NCBI RefSeq assembly: GCF_000827885.1
Contig: NZ_JTKH01000009.1
Coordinates: forward strand, 1 to 64,000
Length of the DNA: 64,000 bases
Reading direction: 5' to 3'
Source of the DNA: Vibrio renipiscarius
Lineage (GTDB): Bacteria; Pseudomonadota; Gammaproteobacteria; Enterobacterales; Vibrionaceae
The translations under genes and the position numbers were made by a program. Below are positions 38,122 to 47,733 of the stretch, piece after piece. Position 1 is the stretch's first letter. Every line of letters begins with the position of its first letter. The notes beneath the pieces were generated by a model, which saw only the letters and a program-made list of their open reading frames with translations, was not told the origin of the DNA and searched no databases.

Positions 38122-39030
38122 ATGAAACAAGATTACGGAAAATTAGTTACGTTAGCGGCATGGACCGCAACGATAGTCGCAACATTATTATTGATCGTGA
38201 AATTGGTGGTTTGGTGGGTGACCGGCTCGGTTAGTCTGCTCGCTTCTTTAATTGATTCCATGTTAGATATTGCCGCCTCGGTGGTGAATCTTGTGGTTAT
38301 CCGCTATTCGCTACAACCGGCAGATAAAGAGCACCGGTTTGGCCATGGCAAAGCGGAATCATTAGCCGCGCTTGCTCAAGCGATGTTCATCTCCGGTTCT
38401 GCGGTATTCCTTATCCTAAACGGCGTAGAGCGTTTTTTCCGCCCGAGCGAACTTCATTCGCCAGAGCTGGGCGTTTATGTCAGCTTGTTTGCGATGGTGA
38501 TGACATTTGGTTTAGTGCTTTTTCAAAAACAAGTCGTTCGCAAAACGGGCAGCCAAGCGATTGCGGCTGACTCGCTGCACTATCAAACCGACCTTTATAT
38601 GAATGCCGCGATTATGGTCGCGCTAGGGTTGAGCTGGGCGGGGATTGGCCAGGCGGATGCGGTGTTTGCTGTGGGTATTGGCTTCTTTATTTTGTACAGC
38701 GCATTCAGAATGGTCACAGAGGCGACGCAAACTTTGCTCGATCGCCAACTTCCTGAAGAAGAATTAGCTCAAATCAAATACGAATGTTTGCAAGTTCCGG
38801 GGGTGTTAGGTGTTCATCAATTGCGAACTCGGATGTCAGGGCCGGTGCGTTTTATCCAATTGCACTTAGAGCTCGAAGATCATATCCAGTTAATCGAAGC
38901 GCATCGCATTTCAGATAATGTGGAACGAAGTTTACTGGCTGCATTTCCGCAAGCAGATATCCTCATTCACCAAGACCCATATTCCGTTGTTTATACTTCT
39001 GAACGCCTGCAAAAATCAGCGGATTGGTAA
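38122..39030 (+). CDS. fieF: Cation-efflux pump FieF (CDF family)
   Basis: A 302-aa inner-membrane cation diffusion facilitator with six helices. It has SLIDSMLDIAASVVNL (first metal site, Asp in D-x3-D), FGHGKAESLAALAQ, LHYQTDLYMNAAI, and a C-terminal metallochaperone-like domain with RFIQLHLEL and IHQDPYSVV. It exports Zn2+/Fe2+ in exchange for protons. The order cpxP-fieF-pfkA matches E. coli. I chose ATG 38122 over the GTG just before it. Confidence 0.95.
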   Translation: MKQDYGKLVTLAAWTATIVATLLLIVKLVVWWVTGSVSLLASLIDSMLDIAASVVNLVVIRYSLQPADKEHRFGHGKAESLAALAQAMFISGSAVFLILNGVERFFRPSELHSPELGVYVSLFAMVMTFGLVLFQKQVVRKTGSQAIAADSLHYQTDLYMNAAIMVALGLSWAGIGQADAVFAVGIGFFILYSAFRMVTEATQTLLDRQLPEEELAQIKYECLQVPGVLGVHQLRTRMSGPVRFIQLHLELEDHIQLIEAHRISDNVERSLLAAFPQADILIHQDPYSVVYTSERLQKSADW

Positions 39031-39303
39031 TGAAATTAGTTTGAAATGTAAGTGGTTTATTGTCTATATTTTTAGCAGAAAAATAAATAAACGTGATCCT
39101 GACATGTATCAACAAAGTGAATAGATAAACCTGTAATACTCTTACACAAATAGAAAACTTACAAAGTTTCGTGCAAATATTGGTAGTATTCCTAATCGGG
39201 AACGGTAACATGTTGCACAGCGAAAAGAATCTGGATAGCGGCTTGATTCATAAGCCTCTAGCGTAAAAAATTAAACAAGATTCCCAAAAAATTGAGGGTG
39301 AGC

Positions 39304-40266
39304 ATGATTAAGAAGATCGGTGTTTTAACGAGTGGCGGCGACGCTCCTGGTATGAACGCAGCAGTTCGCGGTGTAGTGCGCACAGCATTGTCTGAAGGTT
39401 TAGAAGTTTACGGTGTACAAGACGGCTACTTGGGCCTTTATGAAGACCGTATTGTACCGCTAGATCGTTCAAGTGTTTCTGATGTCATCAACAAAGGTGG
39501 CACATTCCTAGGTTCAGCACGTTTTCCTGAGTTTAAAGAAGTAGAAGTGCGTGAACAGGCAATCGAAAACCTGAAAAAACACGGCATTGACGCATTGGTT
39601 GTTATCGGTGGTGATGGCTCTTACATGGGCGCCAAGAAGCTAACTGAGATGGGCTACCCATGTATCGGTCTGCCTGGCACAATTGACAACGATATCGCAG
39701 GTACTGATTACACGATTGGTTACCTAACGGCACTGAATACCGTTATTGATGCAATTGACCGTCTACGTGATACTTCTTCTTCTCACCAACGTATTTCGAT
39801 TGTTGAAATCATGGGTCGCCACTGTGGTGATCTTACTCTTATGTCAGCAATTGCAGGCGGTTGTGAGTACATCATTACTCCTGAAACTGGTCTTGATAAA
39901 GAGAAGCTAATTCGCAACATTCAAGATGGTATCGATAAAGGCAAAAAGCACGCGATCATCGCGCTGACTGAGCTGATGATGGATGCCAACGAGTTGGCAA
40001 AAGAGATTGAAGCGGCGACGGGTCGTGAAACTCGCGCGACCGTACTTGGCCATATCCAACGTGGTGGTCGTCCAACGGCGTTTGACCGCGTTCTTGCATC
40101 TCGCATGGGTAACTACGCCGTTCACCTATTGATGGAAGGTCACGGTGGTCGTTGTGTGGGTATCCAAAAAGAACAACTTGTTCACCACGATATCATCGAT
40201 GCGATCGAGAACATGAAACGCCCAGTGCGTAACGATCTTTACAAGGTAGCAGAAGAGCTTTTCTAA
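39304..40266 (+). CDS. pfkA: ATP-dependent 6-phosphofructokinase
   Basis: A 320-aa homotetrameric glycolytic enzyme: fructose 6-phosphate + ATP to fructose 1,6-bisphosphate. It has the ATP site [24 protein letters not shown], the catalytic TIDND (PGTIDNDI) and [14 protein letters not shown]. Length equals E. coli PfkA. ATG 39304 follows GAGGGTGAGC; an earlier in-frame codon at 39292 is less likely. Upstream 270 bp are AT-rich with no motif I can name. Confidence 0.98.
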   Translation: MIKKIGVLTSGGDAPGMNAAVRGVVRTALSEGLEVYGVQDGYLGLYEDRIVPLDRSSVSDVINKGGTFLGSARFPEFKEVEVREQAIENLKKHGIDALVVIGGDGSYMGAKKLTEMGYPCIGLPGTIDNDIAGTDYTIGYLTALNTVIDAIDRLRDTSSSHQRISIVEIMGRHCGDLTLMSAIAGGCEYIITPETGLDKEKLIRNIQDGIDKGKKHAIIALTELMMDANELAKEIEAATGRETRATVLGHIQRGGRPTAFDRVLASRMGNYAVHLLMEGHGGRCVGIQKEQLVHHDIIDAIENMKRPVRNDLYKVAEELF

Positions 40267-40299
40267 GCGATGATGTGACCAGTAAGATCCAGTGAATAT

Positions 40300-40328
40300 A
40301 AAAAACCACCTACTAAGGTGGTTTTTTT
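40300..40328. terminator. Terminator between pfkA and the pilin-like gene
   Basis: A stem centred on CCACCT/AGGTGG with A- and T-rich outer arms (AAAAAACCACC / GGTGGTTTTTTT). The genes on both sides converge here. Confidence 0.9.
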
Positions 40329-40357
40329 ATGTCTGAGCGTGGCTGCTCGTGACTCGG

Positions 40358-40852
40358 TTAGCAACCGGTTGTGATCAATTCAAAAGTCGGTGAGGTCGTT
40401 TCCGTCGCTTCGGTATAGATCAAGAGGCAGTTGTCATCAGCCTTTTTACGTGACTTAGTCATAAAGCGAATAAAATTCTCGCTTGGATTATTGGTAAAAT
40501 ACCAATCGGCAGGGCGTTCTGGATTCCACTGGCTATTCTCAAAAGTCCCGCTGATAAGGTGGCTCCAAGCCTCACTCGAATTGGCCTCTGGGTAACCGTA
40601 GACAAGCTTAATTTTTTCGTTATCAATGGTGATTGTGGCGCTACTCATTTCGGCCAAACCTTGTTGAATCGCAAGCGGGTAGATCATGTCACTTGCGCTT
40701 TGCATGCCCCGCTTTAAGCCATTGAGTGCCGCAATCCGCGCATCTACTTGCAAATTAATCAAGCGCGGTATTGCGGTGACGGCAAGAGTGGCAATGACCA
40801 CAATAACAATCACCAACTCAATCAGAGTAAAACCAATATTGGGTCGTTTCAT
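40358..40852 (-). CDS. Type IV pilin-like / pseudopilin protein
   Basis: A 164-aa protein with a prepilin-type N-terminus: a short leader MKRPNIG, then FTLIELVIVIVVIATLAVTA with Glu at position 5 of the mature chain. The mature domain has two Cys near the C-terminus (NCLL, TTGC) that could form the pilin disulfide loop. No pilus or secretion genes are adjacent, so it is an orphan. It may be a minor pilin or MSHA/competence-type pseudopilin. Start chosen at the pilin leader; an upstream ATG at 40894 adds 14 residues. Confidence 0.83.
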   Translation of the reverse strand: MKRPNIGFTLIELVIVIVVIATLAVTAIPRLINLQVDARIAALNGLKRGMQSASDMIYPLAIQQGLAEMSSATITIDNEKIKLVYGYPEANSSEAWSHLISGTFENSQWNPERPADWYFTNNPSENFIRFMTKSRKKADDNCLLIYTEATETTSPTFELITTGC

Positions 40853-40929
40853 CGCGATCTGGCATGTAAATGAATGGTGAAAATATACTACCAAAGTTTT
40901 TGGCTTAAACGAGAGGTACCCGTTTGATT

Positions 40930-41952
40930 TTATTCCAAATATAAATCTAACGGTGTTTTACTCGATCGACCGCCAATTTCTCGTGTTAACTTTGGAACAA
41001 GATAGCCGGAGACGCGCTCAATCAGACCATGAATTAACATTCGAGCTTGATGATCATCGACAAAGAAGTGCGCCGCTCCTTGGACTTTATCTAGTACGTG
41101 GAGATAGTAAGGCAAGATATGCGCATCAAATAACGCTTCACTGAGATTCACTTGCGCTTCGACGGTGTCATTGACGCCTTTTAGTAGCACGCCTTGGTTA
41201 AGGAGCGTGACGCCATGGGCTTTTAATTGCTCCATTTTTGCCGTGAACTCTGCGTTGATCTCATTCGCATGATTGATGTGGGTAACAAGCACCACGGACA
41301 GACGCGTTTGCGAAAATAAGGTCAATAGGGCTTCGGTCACTCGGCTTGGAATTACAACCGGTAAGCGGCTATGAATACGCAGTCGTTTTATATGCCCAAT
41401 ATTGGCAATGCCTTCCATTAGCCACGCGAGTTCGTCATCTTTGGCCATCAGCGGATCTCCGCCAGATAAGATCACTTCATTCAGCTCTGGGTGCGCAGCA
41501 ATGTAATCTAAGCTGTGTTGCCAAGCACTTTTACTGCCTTTGTTGTCTTGATAAGGAAAGTGACGACGGAAGCAGTAACGGCAATTAATAGCGCAGCCTC
41601 CCTTGACTATCATCAGGGCGCGATTGCGATATTTATGCAAAAGTCCCGGGTTCGCATTGTTTTGTTCTTCTAATGGATCGCTGCTATAGCCTTCTTGTAC
41701 CGCAAATTCATCTGATAACGGTAACACTTGGCGTAAAAGCGGATCAAAGGGATTGCCTTTTTCCATTCTATCGACAAAACTTTGCGGCACACGCTGCGCA
41801 AAAAGCGTTCTTGCTTCAAATCCGTGTTGCCAAGGTGAAGGATCGATCTCTAGCTGTTGCAAAAGTTTAGCAGGATCAGAGATCCCATTCGCCAGTTGTT
41901 TGAGCCAGTTTTGCTCAACAGATTCGGCATTTCGGGTTATGATGTGCGGCAT
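40930..41952 (-). CDS. epmB: EF-P beta-lysylation protein EpmB (lysine 2,3-aminomutase-like)
   Basis: A 340-aa radical-SAM enzyme. Fe-S motif Cys120-x3-Cys124-x2-Cys127 (GGCAINCRYCF), then LSGGDPLM and a PLP-site region typical of lysine 2,3-aminomutases. It isomerises alpha- to beta-lysine used to modify EF-P Lys34. It is divergent from efp, start codons 33 bp apart. EpmA, which attaches the lysine, is not in the window. Confidence 0.96.
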   Translation of the reverse strand: MPHIITRNAESVEQNWLKQLANGISDPAKLLQQLEIDPSPWQHGFEARTLFAQRVPQSFVDRMEKGNPFDPLLRQVLPLSDEFAVQEGYSSDPLEEQNNANPGLLHKYRNRALMIVKGGCAINCRYCFRRHFPYQDNKGSKSAWQHSLDYIAAHPELNEVILSGGDPLMAKDDELAWLMEGIANIGHIKRLRIHSRLPVVIPSRVTEALLTLFSQTRLSVVLVTHINHANEINAEFTAKMEQLKAHGVTLLNQGVLLKGVNDTVEAQVNLSEALFDAHILPYYLHVLDKVQGAAHFFVDDHQARMLIHGLIERVSGYLVPKLTREIGGRSSKTPLDLYLE

Positions 41953-41985
41953 TAAATTTAACTCGAAGAATGGTAAGAGGAAAAA

Positions 41986-42552
41986 ATGGCTACTGTTAGC
42001 ACGAATGAATTCAAAGGCGGTCTTAAAATTATGCTTGATAACGAGCCTTGTGTCATTCTCGAAAACGAGTTTGTCAAACCAGGCAAAGGTCAGGCATTTA
42101 GCCGCGTAAGAATCCGTAAGCTACTTTCCGGTAAAGTTCTAGAGAAAACATTCAAGTCTGGCGACACTGTAGAAGTGGCTGACGTAATGGAAATCGATCT
42201 AGATTACTTGTACAACGACGGTGAATTCTATCACTTCATGAACAACGAAACGTTCGATCAAATCGCTGCAGACAAGAAAGCAGTGGGTGAGAGCGCTAAG
42301 TGGTTGGTAGAAAACAACACTTGTATGCTAACGCTTTGGAACGGTAACCCAATCGTTGTAACGCCACCAAACTTCGTTGAATTAGAAGTGGCTGACACAG
42401 ATCCAGGCCTTAAAGGTGATACGCAAGGTACAGGTGGTAAACCTGCAACATTGTCTACTGGTGCTGTTGTTCGCGTTCCATTATTCATCACGATTGGCGA
42501 AGTAATCAAAGTTGATACTCGTACTGCAGAATATGTAGGTCGTGTGAAGTAA
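41986..42552 (+). CDS. efp: Translation elongation factor P
   Basis: A 188-aa three-domain, tRNA-shaped factor that relieves ribosome stalling at polyproline. Lys34 in KPGKGQAF is the beta-lysylation site. Length equals E. coli. It is divergent from the modification enzyme gene epmB. Start ATG follows GAGG-like GGTAAGAGG. Confidence 0.98.
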   Translation: MATVSTNEFKGGLKIMLDNEPCVILENEFVKPGKGQAFSRVRIRKLLSGKVLEKTFKSGDTVEVADVMEIDLDYLYNDGEFYHFMNNETFDQIAADKKAVGESAKWLVENNTCMLTLWNGNPIVVTPPNFVELEVADTDPGLKGDTQGTGGKPATLSTGAVVRVPLFITIGEVIKVDTRTAEYVGRVK

Positions 42553-42568
42553 TTCATTGCGGAAAATT

Positions 42569-42600
42569 AAAAAGGTCACTTCGGTGGCCTTTTTGTTTTT
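42569..42600 (+). terminator. Terminator of efp
   Basis: A stem AAAAAGGTCAC/GTGGCCTTTTT (one G-U pair) with a stable TTCG loop, followed by a T run. Confidence 0.92.
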
Positions 42601-42656
42601 CTGCTAACGTTGATATGACACAATTTAGTTATTAGCTCTCGACGATATTGATAAGC

Positions 42657-43574
42657 ATGAAAGAAACGCTGAAAATTTGGCTTGATGCCGCTCGCCCTAA
42701 AACTTTGCCTCTCGCTTTGGTTTCTATTTTAACCGGCAGTGTATTGGCTTTTTCTCACCACCATTTTTCATTGTCTGTGGCTCTGTTGGCCTTTATTACC
42801 GCCACCTTGTTGCAGATATTGTCGAACTTAGCCAATGATTACGGTGATGCGGTTAAGGGAACGGATAACGAAGCACGCTTAGGGCCAACTCGAGCCATTC
42901 AATCGGGTGCGGTGACACCAAAAACCATGCGCCAAGCGATTATCATCAACATCGTATTTACGGTTGTCGCCGGTTTGATTCTTGTGCTGCATGCGTTAAC
43001 GAACTGGGAAAGTATTCTCGCTTTCTTAGGGTTGGGGCTCTTGGCCATTTTGGCGGCGATTGCCTATACCGTGGGAAATAAACCTTACGGTTATGTTGGG
43101 CTGGGTGATATTTCCGTTTTCATCTTCTTTGGTTTATTGGGTGTGGCGGGCACGTTCTTCCTACACACGGGTATTGTCGATCCGTCACTTGCGCTACCAG
43201 CGATTGGTTGTGGTTTGTTGGCCGTTGCCGTGCTGAACATCAATAATATGCGTGATATTGACAATGATGCGTTATGCGGGAAACGCACAGTCGCCGTTCG
43301 TTTAGGGCAGTATCGCGCGAAGCAATATCACGTTGTTTTACTCGGGGCCGCTGAGGTTGCTTTTGTGGCGTACTTGCTACTGCAACCCGCACCTACGTGG
43401 TTAATGTTGCCATTTTTATTGAGTATGGTGGTGTTATACAAACATGGCCTTGCGGTGTGGAATGCGCAGCGCCCTGTCGATATCGCCCCGATGATGCCGA
43501 TTGTGGTGAAGTGCTCGATGTTAACAAACCTACTGTTTGCTGGGGTTGTTATAGCTCAAACTCTGGTAAGTTGA
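42657..43574 (+). CDS. menA: 1,4-dihydroxy-2-naphthoate octaprenyltransferase
   Basis: A 305-aa inner-membrane UbiA-type prenyltransferase of menaquinone synthesis. It has about eight helices and the Asp-rich prenyl-diphosphate motif NDYGDAVKGTDNE, with a second NNMRDIDNDALCGKRT. Start chosen at MKETLKIW (42657), preceded by only weak Shine-Dalgarno. It is followed 75 bp later by rraA, as in E. coli. Confidence 0.95.
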   Translation: MKETLKIWLDAARPKTLPLALVSILTGSVLAFSHHHFSLSVALLAFITATLLQILSNLANDYGDAVKGTDNEARLGPTRAIQSGAVTPKTMRQAIIINIVFTVVAGLILVLHALTNWESILAFLGLGLLAILAAIAYTVGNKPYGYVGLGDISVFIFFGLLGVAGTFFLHTGIVDPSLALPAIGCGLLAVAVLNINNMRDIDNDALCGKRTVAVRLGQYRAKQYHVVLLGAAEVAFVAYLLLQPAPTWLMLPFLLSMVVLYKHGLAVWNAQRPVDIAPMMPIVVKCSMLTNLLFAGVVIAQTLVS

Positions 43575-43649
43575 TCCGCGTTTGTCATTGCAATGGCTTG
43601 ATGAGGGGATATACTCGATTGACAGACCAATGCTATGAGATGAATCGCG

Positions 43650-44159
43650 ATGGAATACAATACTTCAGCACTATGTGATATCTACTTAGAACAAGTAGAT
43701 GTGGTTGAACCTATGTTCAGTAACTTTGGTGGCAGTGCTTCGTTTGCAGGCCAAGTTACGACCGTTAAGTGTTTTGAGGATAACGGCCTCATTCGTGAAA
43801 TTCTGGAGCAAGACGGCATTGGTCGAGTTTTGTTAGTCGACGGCGGTGGTTCACTACGCCGAGCGTTGGTTGATGCAGAGATTGCGGCGTTAGCAGAAGA
43901 AAATGAATGGGAAGGCATTGTCGTTTACGGTTGTGTACGTGAAGTCGATGAATTGGAAGATATGAGTATCGGTATCCAAGCCTTAGCTTCTATTCCTGTT
44001 GGCGCGACCAGCAAAGCGGAGGGTGAAACCGATGTCGCTGTGAATTTCGGCGGCGTGACCTTCCTGCCGGAAGATTATCTCTATGCTGATAATACCGGCA
44101 TCATTTTGTCGCAAGAGCCACTCAACATTGATTTAGAGCTCGAGGAAGACGGTGAGTAA
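43650..44159 (+). CDS. rraA: Regulator of RNase E activity A
   Basis: A 169-aa trimeric protein that binds RNase E and inhibits RNA decay. It opens [20 protein letters not shown], with [14 protein letters not shown] and [20 protein letters not shown], very near E. coli RraA (161 aa). The acidic C-terminal tail (LELEEDGE) is longer. It probably shares the menA transcript. Confidence 0.96.
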   Translation: MEYNTSALCDIYLEQVDVVEPMFSNFGGSASFAGQVTTVKCFEDNGLIREILEQDGIGRVLLVDGGGSLRRALVDAEIAALAEENEWEGIVVYGCVREVDELEDMSIGIQALASIPVGATSKAEGETDVAVNFGGVTFLPEDYLYADNTGIILSQEPLNIDLELEEDGE

Positions 44160-44176
44160 GCCATCTCTTTGATAGT

Positions 44177-44203
44177 AAAAAGCCAGCGTAATGCTGGCTT
44201 TTT
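44177..44203. terminator. Bidirectional terminator between rraA and the MATE pump gene
   Basis: An 11-bp stem AAAAAGCCAGC/GCTGGCTTTTT with a GTAAT loop. The genes on both sides converge here. Confidence 0.93.
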
Positions 44204-44224
44204 CGTTTCTAAAATCTGAGCGCG

Positions 44225-45577
44225 TTAGTGTGAGCACTCTGATTGCTTAAGGGTGCGCTTTCGAATGTGTAATGCGTAGCAATACCCCAGTCCTCCCCCA
44301 AGAATATTTCCCAGAGCAATACCGATAAAGACGCCTTCTATCCCATACCACGCGCCACCAAACCAAGCGGCTGGTAGGGTGAAGATAAACAGTCGCATGG
44401 CACTCCATTGAAACGCTTTAAGAGGTTGGTGGAGAGAGTTTAGCCCAGAAACCAACATCATCATGATGCCCTGAAAGCCATAGCTGAATGGCACAATGAG
44501 TAGATACTGCCACAGTAAGTGGCGCACACTGTCTTCTTGAGAAAAAAGCGCAGCCAGTGGAATGCTCAACGGCACCATGAAAAGAAACATGAGCAGTTGG
44601 AAGACCAGCGCAAAGTGCATACTGAGAAACTGACCATCAAAGCTGCGTTTAGGATTACCGGCCCCAAAATTTTGTGCCATAAAGGGGGTTAATGCCGAAG
44701 TGAGTGACATCAAAACTAAGATCAAGATTGATTCAATACGCTGTGCTGCACCGTAAGCGGCGACGGCGGCGGTTCCGTGGCTTGAGAGGATCATCATCAG
44801 TAGCGCACCAGAAAGAGGGGTCATGGCATTCGACATGGCTGCGGGCGTGCCGATGCTCAGAATCATTTTCCAATCTTCAATAAGATGGCGTACTTGCGGT
44901 CGACTGAGTAACTTTTCTCGTTTAATTAAAACAAACAATGCGCCTAATAACGCCCCTAGCCAACTAAACGCACTGGCGATGGCGGCCCCTTTTATACCTA
45001 ATTCAGGGAAAGGACCATAGCCAAAGATCAATAACGGATCGAGCACGCCATTAATGACTCCGGCGACCACCATGATCTTCGCGGGCGTTGCGGTGTCTCC
45101 GGTGGCTCTAATCGCGCTGTTGCCGGCTATTGGGATCACGAGAAGGGGAATCGTGAAGTACCAAACTTGCATGTATTCAGCAATCAAAGGGATGAGTTTT
45201 GCTTCAGCCCCTAAAGCAAGAAAGAGAGGTTCAATGGTCAGCAATCCAAGAGCTGAGGTGAGAGTGACTAATATCACTGCCAGCAATAACCCATGCGTGG
45301 ATACTCGAGCGGCATCATGAGATTGGCCTTGGCCAAGGAGTCGGCCAATATTGGTAGATAAACCAATGCCGATCCCCATGGTGATGCAGTTGACGCCAAA
45401 GGTGACAGGGAAGGTATAACTGACCGCGGCTAAGGCATCGGTGCCAAGCAATGAAATGAAAAACGTATCGACTAAGTTAAACATCAAGATCGCAATTAAT
45501 CCCATCGTCATCGGAAGGGTCATCTGGCGCAGAACTTGAGGTATAGGGTCGCTTAGCAGGCCATGTTTATCATGCAT
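44225..45577 (-). CDS. MATE-family efflux transporter
   Basis: A 450-aa inner-membrane protein with 12 hydrophobic helices, including LVDTFFISLLGTDALAAVSYTFPV and IGIGLSTNIGRLLGQG, which mark MATE exporters (NorM/DinF class). These use Na+ or H+ to expel cationic drugs. The substrate cannot be told from sequence. It is a single leftward gene; no regulator is adjacent. Confidence 0.9.
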   Translation of the reverse strand: MHDKHGLLSDPIPQVLRQMTLPMTMGLIAILMFNLVDTFFISLLGTDALAAVSYTFPVTFGVNCITMGIGIGLSTNIGRLLGQGQSHDAARVSTHGLLLAVILVTLTSALGLLTIEPLFLALGAEAKLIPLIAEYMQVWYFTIPLLVIPIAGNSAIRATGDTATPAKIMVVAGVINGVLDPLLIFGYGPFPELGIKGAAIASAFSWLGALLGALFVLIKREKLLSRPQVRHLIEDWKMILSIGTPAAMSNAMTPLSGALLMMILSSHGTAAVAAYGAAQRIESILILVLMSLTSALTPFMAQNFGAGNPKRSFDGQFLSMHFALVFQLLMFLFMVPLSIPLAALFSQEDSVRHLLWQYLLIVPFSYGFQGIMMMLVSGLNSLHQPLKAFQWSAMRLFIFTLPAAWFGGAWYGIEGVFIGIALGNILGGGLGYCYALHIRKRTLKQSECSH

Positions 45578-45683
45578 AAAACAATCGAACGGAAGGAAAA
45601 GAGTAGAATACTTGATTCATGCGGGTGGGGATAGGACGAAGGCGGCAATTTGCTACAAACTCATTTTTCTCGATTGGCACCTA

Positions 45684-45715
45684 ACAAAAAGGCCAGCCGA
45701 AGCTGACCTTTTTTT
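45684..45715 (-). terminator. Terminator of tpiA
   Basis: A stem AAAAAGGCCAGC/GCTGACCTTTTT with one mismatch and a CGA loop, downstream of tpiA. On the minus strand T-rich sequence follows. Confidence 0.85.
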
Positions 45716-45776
45716 GCAAATTTTCATTGTATGGAATGCCGCAGATAAGACGGCCGCATTCACTTAAACAAGATAA

Positions 45777-46547
45777 TTACGCTTTTGCTGCCGCTGCTGC
45801 GCGAGCGATTGCTGCGAAGCCTTTAGCGTCAAGTGCTGCGCCGCCAACTAGAGCGCCGTCGATGTCTGGTTGAGAGAAGTAAGCTTCAGCGTTTTCTGGC
45901 TTAACAGAACCGCCGTACTGGATGATTACTTGCTCAGCAACTGCAGCGTCTTTTGCTGCGATCATTGCACGGATAGAAGCGTGGATGCGTTGTGCATCTT
46001 CTGCCGTTGCCGCTTTGCCAGTACCGATTGCCCAGATTGGTTCGTAAGCGATGATTGCGCCGTTTAGCGCTTCAACGCCGTATGCATCGATCACTGCATT
46101 GATTTGACGTGCACATACTGCTTCAGTTTCGCCAGCTTCGTTTTGCGCTTCAGACTCACCGATACAGAAAACTGGTTTTAGGCCATTTTCTTTTAGGAAT
46201 GCAAATTTCTTCGCAACGAACTCGTCTGATTCTGCGTGGTATTCACGGCGCTCAGAGTGACCGATGATGATGTGAGTAGCACCGAAATCTTTAAGCATTG
46301 CTGGAGACATATCGCCAGTGAACGCACCGCTGTTGTTTAGGTCAGTGTTTTGTGCACCTAGAATGATCTTGTTACCGCCTTCTGCGATTAGACGCTCAGC
46401 TAGGTCAATGTATAGCGCAGGTGGCGCTACCGCTACGTCAACACCTTCAACACCTTCAAGCTCAGCGTTAAGACCAGTAAGCAACTCAGTTACCATTGCT
46501 TTGCTACCATTAAGTTTCCAGTTACCCATCACTACAGGACGACGCAT
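45777..46547 (-). CDS. tpiA: Triosephosphate isomerase
   Basis: A 256-aa TIM-barrel enzyme linking DHAP and glyceraldehyde 3-phosphate. Active-site residues Lys11 (NWKLNG), His97 (IIGHSERR) and Glu169 ([14 protein letters not shown]) are present. An alanine-rich C-terminus is typical of the family here. It is a single leftward gene, divergent from the CHMI-type gene. Confidence 0.98.
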   Translation of the reverse strand: MRRPVVMGNWKLNGSKAMVTELLTGLNAELEGVEGVDVAVAPPALYIDLAERLIAEGGNKIILGAQNTDLNNSGAFTGDMSPAMLKDFGATHIIIGHSERREYHAESDEFVAKKFAFLKENGLKPVFCIGESEAQNEAGETEAVCARQINAVIDAYGVEALNGAIIAYEPIWAIGTGKAATAEDAQRIHASIRAMIAAKDAAVAEQVIIQYGGSVKPENAEAYFSQPDIDGALVGGAALDAKGFAAIARAAAAAKA

Positions 46548-46815
46548 AGGAATATCTCCGTATTAATTAATTAAAAGTGTTAATGTAAATAATCTACGTA
46601 GGAATATAACAGAATAAAGACGCTAGATCATGACCCGAATCATTTCTTAATAGAATCGTATTAGAGAGTTGATTCGTTTCACTTCCCCTTAGCCTTCGCG
46701 GTAGGCTATCAGTGATCTGCTAGACAGAATATAAGCAATCCGTTCGGTTTTTCGGCCATTAATTGGTATTAGTGCTAAACGAATAACAAAGAACAATGCG
46801 GGGTCATGGAACGAT

Positions 46816-47163
46816 ATGCCACATTTAGTTATGGAATACTCAAATTCAGTCGATGAACGAGTGAATGTTCAAGGGCTGTTAGAAGATCTGCATCATGCTG
46901 CGATACAATCCGGTTTGTTTGATGCGCCGTCATTAAAATCAAGATCGCTGCGTTACCACAACTGGATCGTGGGCAATGAAGGTGACAGCGCTGATTTTGT
47001 CCATATTACCTTTGAATTGTTAGACGGTCGGACGCCGGAACAAAAGCGAGAGCTTTCTCGTCTGCTGATGACGGTTTTACAAGCGCAAGCTGGGCATATT
47101 GCGAGCTTGACGGTCAATGTTAGGGATATGGATAAACACAGTTTTCAAAAAGTGGTCAATTAA
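46816..47163 (+). CDS. 5-carboxymethyl-2-hydroxymuconate isomerase family protein
   Basis: A 115-aa small tautomerase-superfamily protein. Pro2 (catalytic base in the family) and MPHLVMEYSNSV at the N-terminus match CHMI/HpaF. The other homoprotocatechuate genes are absent from the window, so it is an orphan and its true substrate may be different. It is 47 bp upstream of the DUF805 gene, likely co-transcribed. Confidence 0.85.
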   Translation: MPHLVMEYSNSVDERVNVQGLLEDLHHAAIQSGLFDAPSLKSRSLRYHNWIVGNEGDSADFVHITFELLDGRTPEQKRELSRLLMTVLQAQAGHIASLTVNVRDMDKHSFQKVVN

Positions 47164-47210
47164 CCGTGGTTAACGGTGGTGATATATTTTTCAGTTTTTA
47201 GGTAAAAGAC

Positions 47211-47636
47211 ATGTCGATTAAAGAGTTGTTGTTTTCTTTCCAAGGCCGTATTGGACGTAAGGTGTATTGGATCTGGAATGCGGTTTATTACATCTTGATT
47301 TTGGGTTTTTCAATGGGGATCAATCAGATATTCCCGGCGTACTCTCATTTGATTTTACCGGTATTTTTGGTCTTTGTGCTTATTCCCGATCTCGCGATTA
47401 CCGCCAAACGTTGGCATGACCGAGGTAAGTCCAATTGGTGGCTGTTATTGAATATTCCAGTGATTATTGGCCGCATGACAGTGCCTGCCAACGATCCAAG
47501 CCAATTAGCACAAAGTACCACACTGCAAATGGTGAGCTCATTGGCTGCTTTGGTGTGTGGTATGTGGATTTTGGTGGAGTGCGGATTCTTAAAAGGCGAA
47601 GACGGCGACAATTCGTATGGCGCCGAGCCGAAATAG
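47211..47636 (+). CDS. DUF805 inner-membrane protein
   Basis: A 141-aa membrane protein with about four helices. FQGRIGRKVYWIWNAV near the start and AITAKRWHDRGKSNWW mark DUF805 (E. coli YhaH/YhaI type). Function unknown. It lies after the CHMI-type gene and before a bidirectional terminator. Confidence 0.85.
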   Translation: MSIKELLFSFQGRIGRKVYWIWNAVYYILILGFSMGINQIFPAYSHLILPVFLVFVLIPDLAITAKRWHDRGKSNWWLLLNIPVIIGRMTVPANDPSQLAQSTTLQMVSSLAALVCGMWILVECGFLKGEDGDNSYGAEPK

Positions 47637-47668
47637 CCGAAGCCCAGTCTAGCAACAGCGCATAATAG

Positions 47669-47700
47669 AAAAAGCCAGAGCGATGAACTCTGGCTTTTTT
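47669..47700. terminator. Bidirectional terminator between the DUF805 gene and coaA
   Basis: A stem AAAAAGCCAGAG/CTCTGGCTTTTT with a 7-nt loop, between convergent genes. Confidence 0.92.
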
Positions 47701-47733
47701 ACGAAACAAACATAGAGAGTGGGGGAATGTCGT

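Noticed and set aside
38918..39211. Short frames on both strands after fieF
   Set aside because: No protein features; they cover the fieF end and the pfkA upstream region.
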